Assembly (NCBI GenBank): GCA_946545675.1
Contig: CAMNNR010000056.1
Span: forward strand, 1 to 8,146
DNA: 8,146 bases
Direction of reading: 5' to 3'
Origin: an uncultured Thermoplasmata archaeon
GTDB taxonomy: Archaea > Thermoplasmatota > Thermoplasmata > Methanomassiliicoccales > Methanomethylophilaceae
Positions 5,946 to 8,146 of the stretch are shown piece after piece. Position numbers and translations under genes: made by a program. Position 1 is the stretch's first letter. Every line of letters begins with the position of its first letter. Under the pieces are notes generated by a model. The model had not been told where the DNA came from. It did not search any database and worked only from the letters and a program-made list of their open reading frames with translations.

Positions 5946-7073
5946 TCAGACGAACGCTCCGATGGTGGGGGCGTCGAGACGGTCCATATCGTAGAAGATG
6001 ATGGCTTCCCTGAGTCCTCTCGCACCCATTCCGGTACCGAAGAAGTGGTCCAACAGCGATGCTCTCCACATGACATCGAGCACCGCGGTCGCCAGACTGC
6101 CGTGGTATGCGTTGGAGAGATCGTCCTCGTAATCGTTCTCGTTCATGAGGTAGTAGACGCTTCCCAGGAAACTGTCGCGCCCGTTGAGTGTGGTAACGTA
6201 CTCCTCCAGGACCTTCCTGCCCTCCGGCTCGAGCTTCTGGAGCTGCACCTGGCTGACGTCGACGAAACCTTTGTGGTGCACATCGCCGTTATCGTCCAGC
6301 AGCAGCCATTCGATGACCTTACCCTCCCTGTCCACCTGGAAGAGGTTCCAGGAAAGGTCCTCCGCACTGTATACCGGCAGATTGAAGAGGTCATCGCTGG
6401 CAAGGGAGTCCAGCACCGTCTCGCCGGCGGCCTCGGACAGTTCTTCCAGGCTTATCTTGGTCTCCTTCTTCGCCCCGGAGATGTCGACCTGGGCCTCGAG
6501 CTCTGCGAGATCCAGCAGCCTTCCGAGGAACATCGGGTCGGTGAAATTGGAAAGATTCTCGGATACGGACATCCTGATCGCAGAGGGGTCGCCCATCACT
6601 CCCGCCTCGCGGGCATACTCGGTGAACTCCCTGTAGACCTCCCTGGCCTGAGGGAGTGCTTCCTCGATGCGGGCGGCCGCATCAGCAACCAGGCACTTGG
6701 CCTCGGTCAGTGCGTCGGCGCCCTTGCCGGTCCAGACTCCCCTGCAGGAATAGTCCAGCTCTACCTTGACATGGTCGGAAACGTAGATGTGGTACGGGAA
6801 CTGTTTGCAGTAGGCGGTACGGTGGTCGTACACCTTGCAGCGCCTGCCACAGCTGTTGAGGAAGACGCAGGAACCCTTGCCTTTCTTGAGTGCCAAAGCG
6901 AAATAGGGTTCCGGCCCGTGACTCTTGACCAGACACTGGGGATGGTTCTTCTTGAAGAACGGCCTCTCCTCGGGAAGCACCTCGGGCTGACAGAGACAGC
7001 ACATGCCGCATCCGTCCAGGCACTCCGCCTTCTTTCCAGTCACGTCAGAATAGTCAACTTCGTAGTTAGCCAC
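5946..7073 (-). CDS. Long YkgJ-type cysteine-cluster protein (putative Fe-S or zinc), function unknown
   Basis: This 375-residue soluble protein has all of its 12 cysteines in the first 127 residues. Cys18, 22, 25, 26 and 28 form a dense cluster (CLDGCGMCCLC), followed by Cys47, Cys69, and CGRRCKVYDHRTAYCKQFP with Cys75, 79 and 89; Cys110 and Cys127 follow. The CC motif and the C...YDHR...C..FP block are typical of the YkgJ family (also seen in FliB-like proteins), thought to bind a metal or Fe-S cluster. Most family members are much shorter (about 100-250 residues). The C-terminal 240 or so residues here, acidic and without cysteines, match nothing I recognise. I see no signal peptide or membrane helix. 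The GTG start at 7073 overlaps the pyrC stop by 8 bases; the next in-frame Met (residue 24) would cut into the cysteine cluster, so GTG is preferred. Coupling to pyrC suggests shared expression, not a proven shared pathway. Confidence 0.85.
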   Translation of the reverse strand: MANYEVDYSDVTGKKAECLDGCGMCCLCQPEVLPEERPFFKKNHPQCLVKSHGPEPYFALALKKGKGSCVFLNSCGRRCKVYDHRTAYCKQFPYHIYVSDHVKVELDYSCRGVWTGKGADALTEAKCLVADAAARIEEALPQAREVYREFTEYAREAGVMGDPSAIRMSVSENLSNFTDPMFLGRLLDLAELEAQVDISGAKKETKISLEELSEAAGETVLDSLASDDLFNLPVYSAEDLSWNLFQVDREGKVIEWLLLDDNGDVHHKGFVDVSQVQLQKLEPEGRKVLEEYVTTLNGRDSFLGSVYYLMNENDYEDDLSNAYHGSLATAVLDVMWRASLLDHFFGTGMGARGLREAIIFYDMDRLDAPTIGAFV

Positions 7074-8146
7074 AGATATCCACGCCTATCGGTTCTCCGC
7101 AGAGTTCGCCGTCCTTCACCTGTACCTGGCCCCTGATTATAACGGTGTCGGGGAAAATCGCCCGGCGGCCGTGATACGGATTGAAGCCTGCCTTGCTGTG
7201 GAGCTTCTTCATGTCGATGGTGGTGACATTCCTCATATCGAAGAACAGGAAATCAGCGTCGTTGCCCACGGCGATCCTGCCCTTCCTGACGGAGAAACGG
7301 TCGCAGGGGTTCTCGGCACCCATGCGCACTGCCAGGGACAGGGGGATGGTCCCGTCCCTGACCCATTCCATCACCATAGGCATGGTCGTTTCGATTCCGG
7401 GTATCCCGCCGGGGGCTGCGTCGAACTCCTGGGTCTTCTCCTCGTAGGTGTGGGGGGCGTGATCGGTCCCGAACATCGTGATCTTGCCTTCGGTGAATGC
7501 CTTGAACAGATTGTCGCGGGTATTGCGGTCGCGTACGGGGGGATTGGTCTTGTAGAAAGCGGAGGTGTTCGAGAGGGCATCGAAGGTCATGTGATGCATG
7601 GTGACCTCTGTGGTGAAACCGAGTTCGGAGGCCAACTTCACCTGTTCCGCACTAGTACAATGGCAGATATTGATCTTCACGCTGTCCTTGTATCTCGAAA
7701 GACGGCGGAGGGCGCTGAACTCCGCTTCCGCAGGACGATTGCGGAGATGGTCCTGACAGCAGTTCTCCTGCACACCGTGCACCAGGAGGTTGTCATCCTC
7801 AGCGTGGACGCTGAGCACCTTGCCGGTGCGTGCTATCTCGGGCATGATGGGATCGATCTCCTCATCATCGTTCATCAGGATGTTTCCCGTGGTGGAACCC
7901 ATGAACATCTTGAATGCTGGCACATGGGGAGCGAGAAGGTCCACAGGGCAGTTTGCGGTTATCGCTGCGAACAACCCGTAATCGACAAAAGCCCTGCCTG
8001 CGAGGGCCTTCTTCTTGGCCATCAGGGTAGGGATGTCGGTGACCGGAGGCTTGGTGTTGGGCATATCCAGGACACAGGTCACGCCTGCACAGGCTGCCGC
8101 GGAGGTCCCTGTCGGGAAATCCTCCTTGTGTGTAAGGCCGGGGTCG
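7066..8146 (-). CDS. pyrC: Dihydroorotase, N terminus cut off by the window
   Basis: Dihydroorotase closes carbamoyl-aspartate to dihydroorotate, the third step of pyrimidine synthesis, in the cytoplasm. The frame is open to the window edge; 359 residues are visible, and roughly 65 N-terminal residues, including the first His-x-His metal pair, lie outside. A GTG at 8082 is internal, because the family motif DPGLTHKEDFPTGT continues upstream of it. Visible signatures include VLDMPNTKP, FKMFMGST with the lysine (codon 7909-7911) that is normally carboxylated to bridge two metals, SVHAED (metal His, codon 7804-7806), NICHCTSAE with another metal His, and FGTDHAPHT with the catalytic Asp. PGGIPGIET is also typical. 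All point to an active class I (long) enzyme of the amidohydrolase superfamily. Stop is TAA, 8 bases inside the downstream YkgJ-type gene, so the two are translationally coupled. Confidence 0.96.
   Translation of the reverse strand, partial: DPGLTHKEDFPTGTSAAACAGVTCVLDMPNTKPPVTDIPTLMAKKKALAGRAFVDYGLFAAITANCPVDLLAPHVPAFKMFMGSTTGNILMNDDEEIDPIMPEIARTGKVLSVHAEDDNLLVHGVQENCCQDHLRNRPAEAEFSALRRLSRYKDSVKINICHCTSAEQVKLASELGFTTEVTMHHMTFDALSNTSAFYKTNPPVRDRNTRDNLFKAFTEGKITMFGTDHAPHTYEEKTQEFDAAPGGIPGIETTMPMVMEWVRDGTIPLSLAVRMGAENPCDRFSVRKGRIAVGNDADFLFFDMRNVTTIDMKKLHSKAGFNPYHGRRAIFPDTVIIRGQVQVKDGELCGEPIGVDICG

Noticed and set aside
5417..6076. A 219-codon minus-strand frame through the rpl37e leader
   Set aside because: It overlaps the end of the cysteine-cluster gene, all of rpl37e and the start of purF in the wrong frame. 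It shows no family motif.
1601..7068. Absence of TAG stop codons as evidence for pyrrolysine coding
   Set aside because: The complete genes end in TGA or TAA, which fits a pyrrolysine-using methanogen. The handful of genes here is too few to mean anything, and no in-frame TAG was found.
7066..8082. The GTG at 8082 as the pyrC start
   Set aside because: The reading frame and the family motif DPGLTHKEDF continue upstream to the window edge, so the true start lies outside.

Overview
The window looks archaeal. The clearest sign is a gene for the archaeal/eukaryotic zinc-ribbon ribosomal protein L37e immediately upstream of purF. Upstream of most genes are A/T-rich TATA-like boxes at the spacing archaea use. 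Coding DNA is moderately G+C-rich and intergenic DNA is A+T-rich. No gene here ends in TAG. A gut-type member of the Thermoplasmatota (Methanomassiliicoccales-like) would fit the mix of htpG, a bacterial-style sodium symporter and a Fic protein, but that placement is inference.

Every gene I can support is on the minus strand, so the transcriptional order runs from high to low coordinates. At the right edge is the 3' part of pyrC (dihydroorotase). Its last 8 bases overlap the GTG start of a 375-residue protein with a YkgJ-type cysteine cluster. A 161-base intergenic stretch follows, holding a TATA box and three inverted repeats. After it come rpl37e (56 residues) and purF (amidophosphoribosyltransferase), only 9 bases apart. 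Next is a tRNA-Ala(GGC) gene with its CCA encoded. A Fic gene follows that is broken into two frames sharing a GTGA junction. It ends in a 12-bp tandem duplication that repeats the stop codon. Then come an SNF/NSS-family sodium-coupled transporter and finally htpG (Hsp90), which runs off the left edge.

Functionally, pyrC and purF serve pyrimidine and purine nucleotide synthesis. They flank the cysteine-cluster gene, and purF is co-transcribed with a ribosomal protein, so this half looks like housekeeping metabolism tied to translation. The other half (Fic, transporter, htpG) looks like accessory material next to a tRNA gene. The Fic stretch is visibly richer in A+T than its neighbours, and both Fic and htpG belong to families far more usual in bacteria.

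No wholly new system is evident. The points most worth a second look are the split Fic gene, where the inhibitory-helix part and the catalytic part are separate but overlapping reading frames; the palindromic promoter/leader of rpl37e-purF; and the long YkgJ-type protein coupled to pyrC. No gene-free stretch exceeds about 160 bases.
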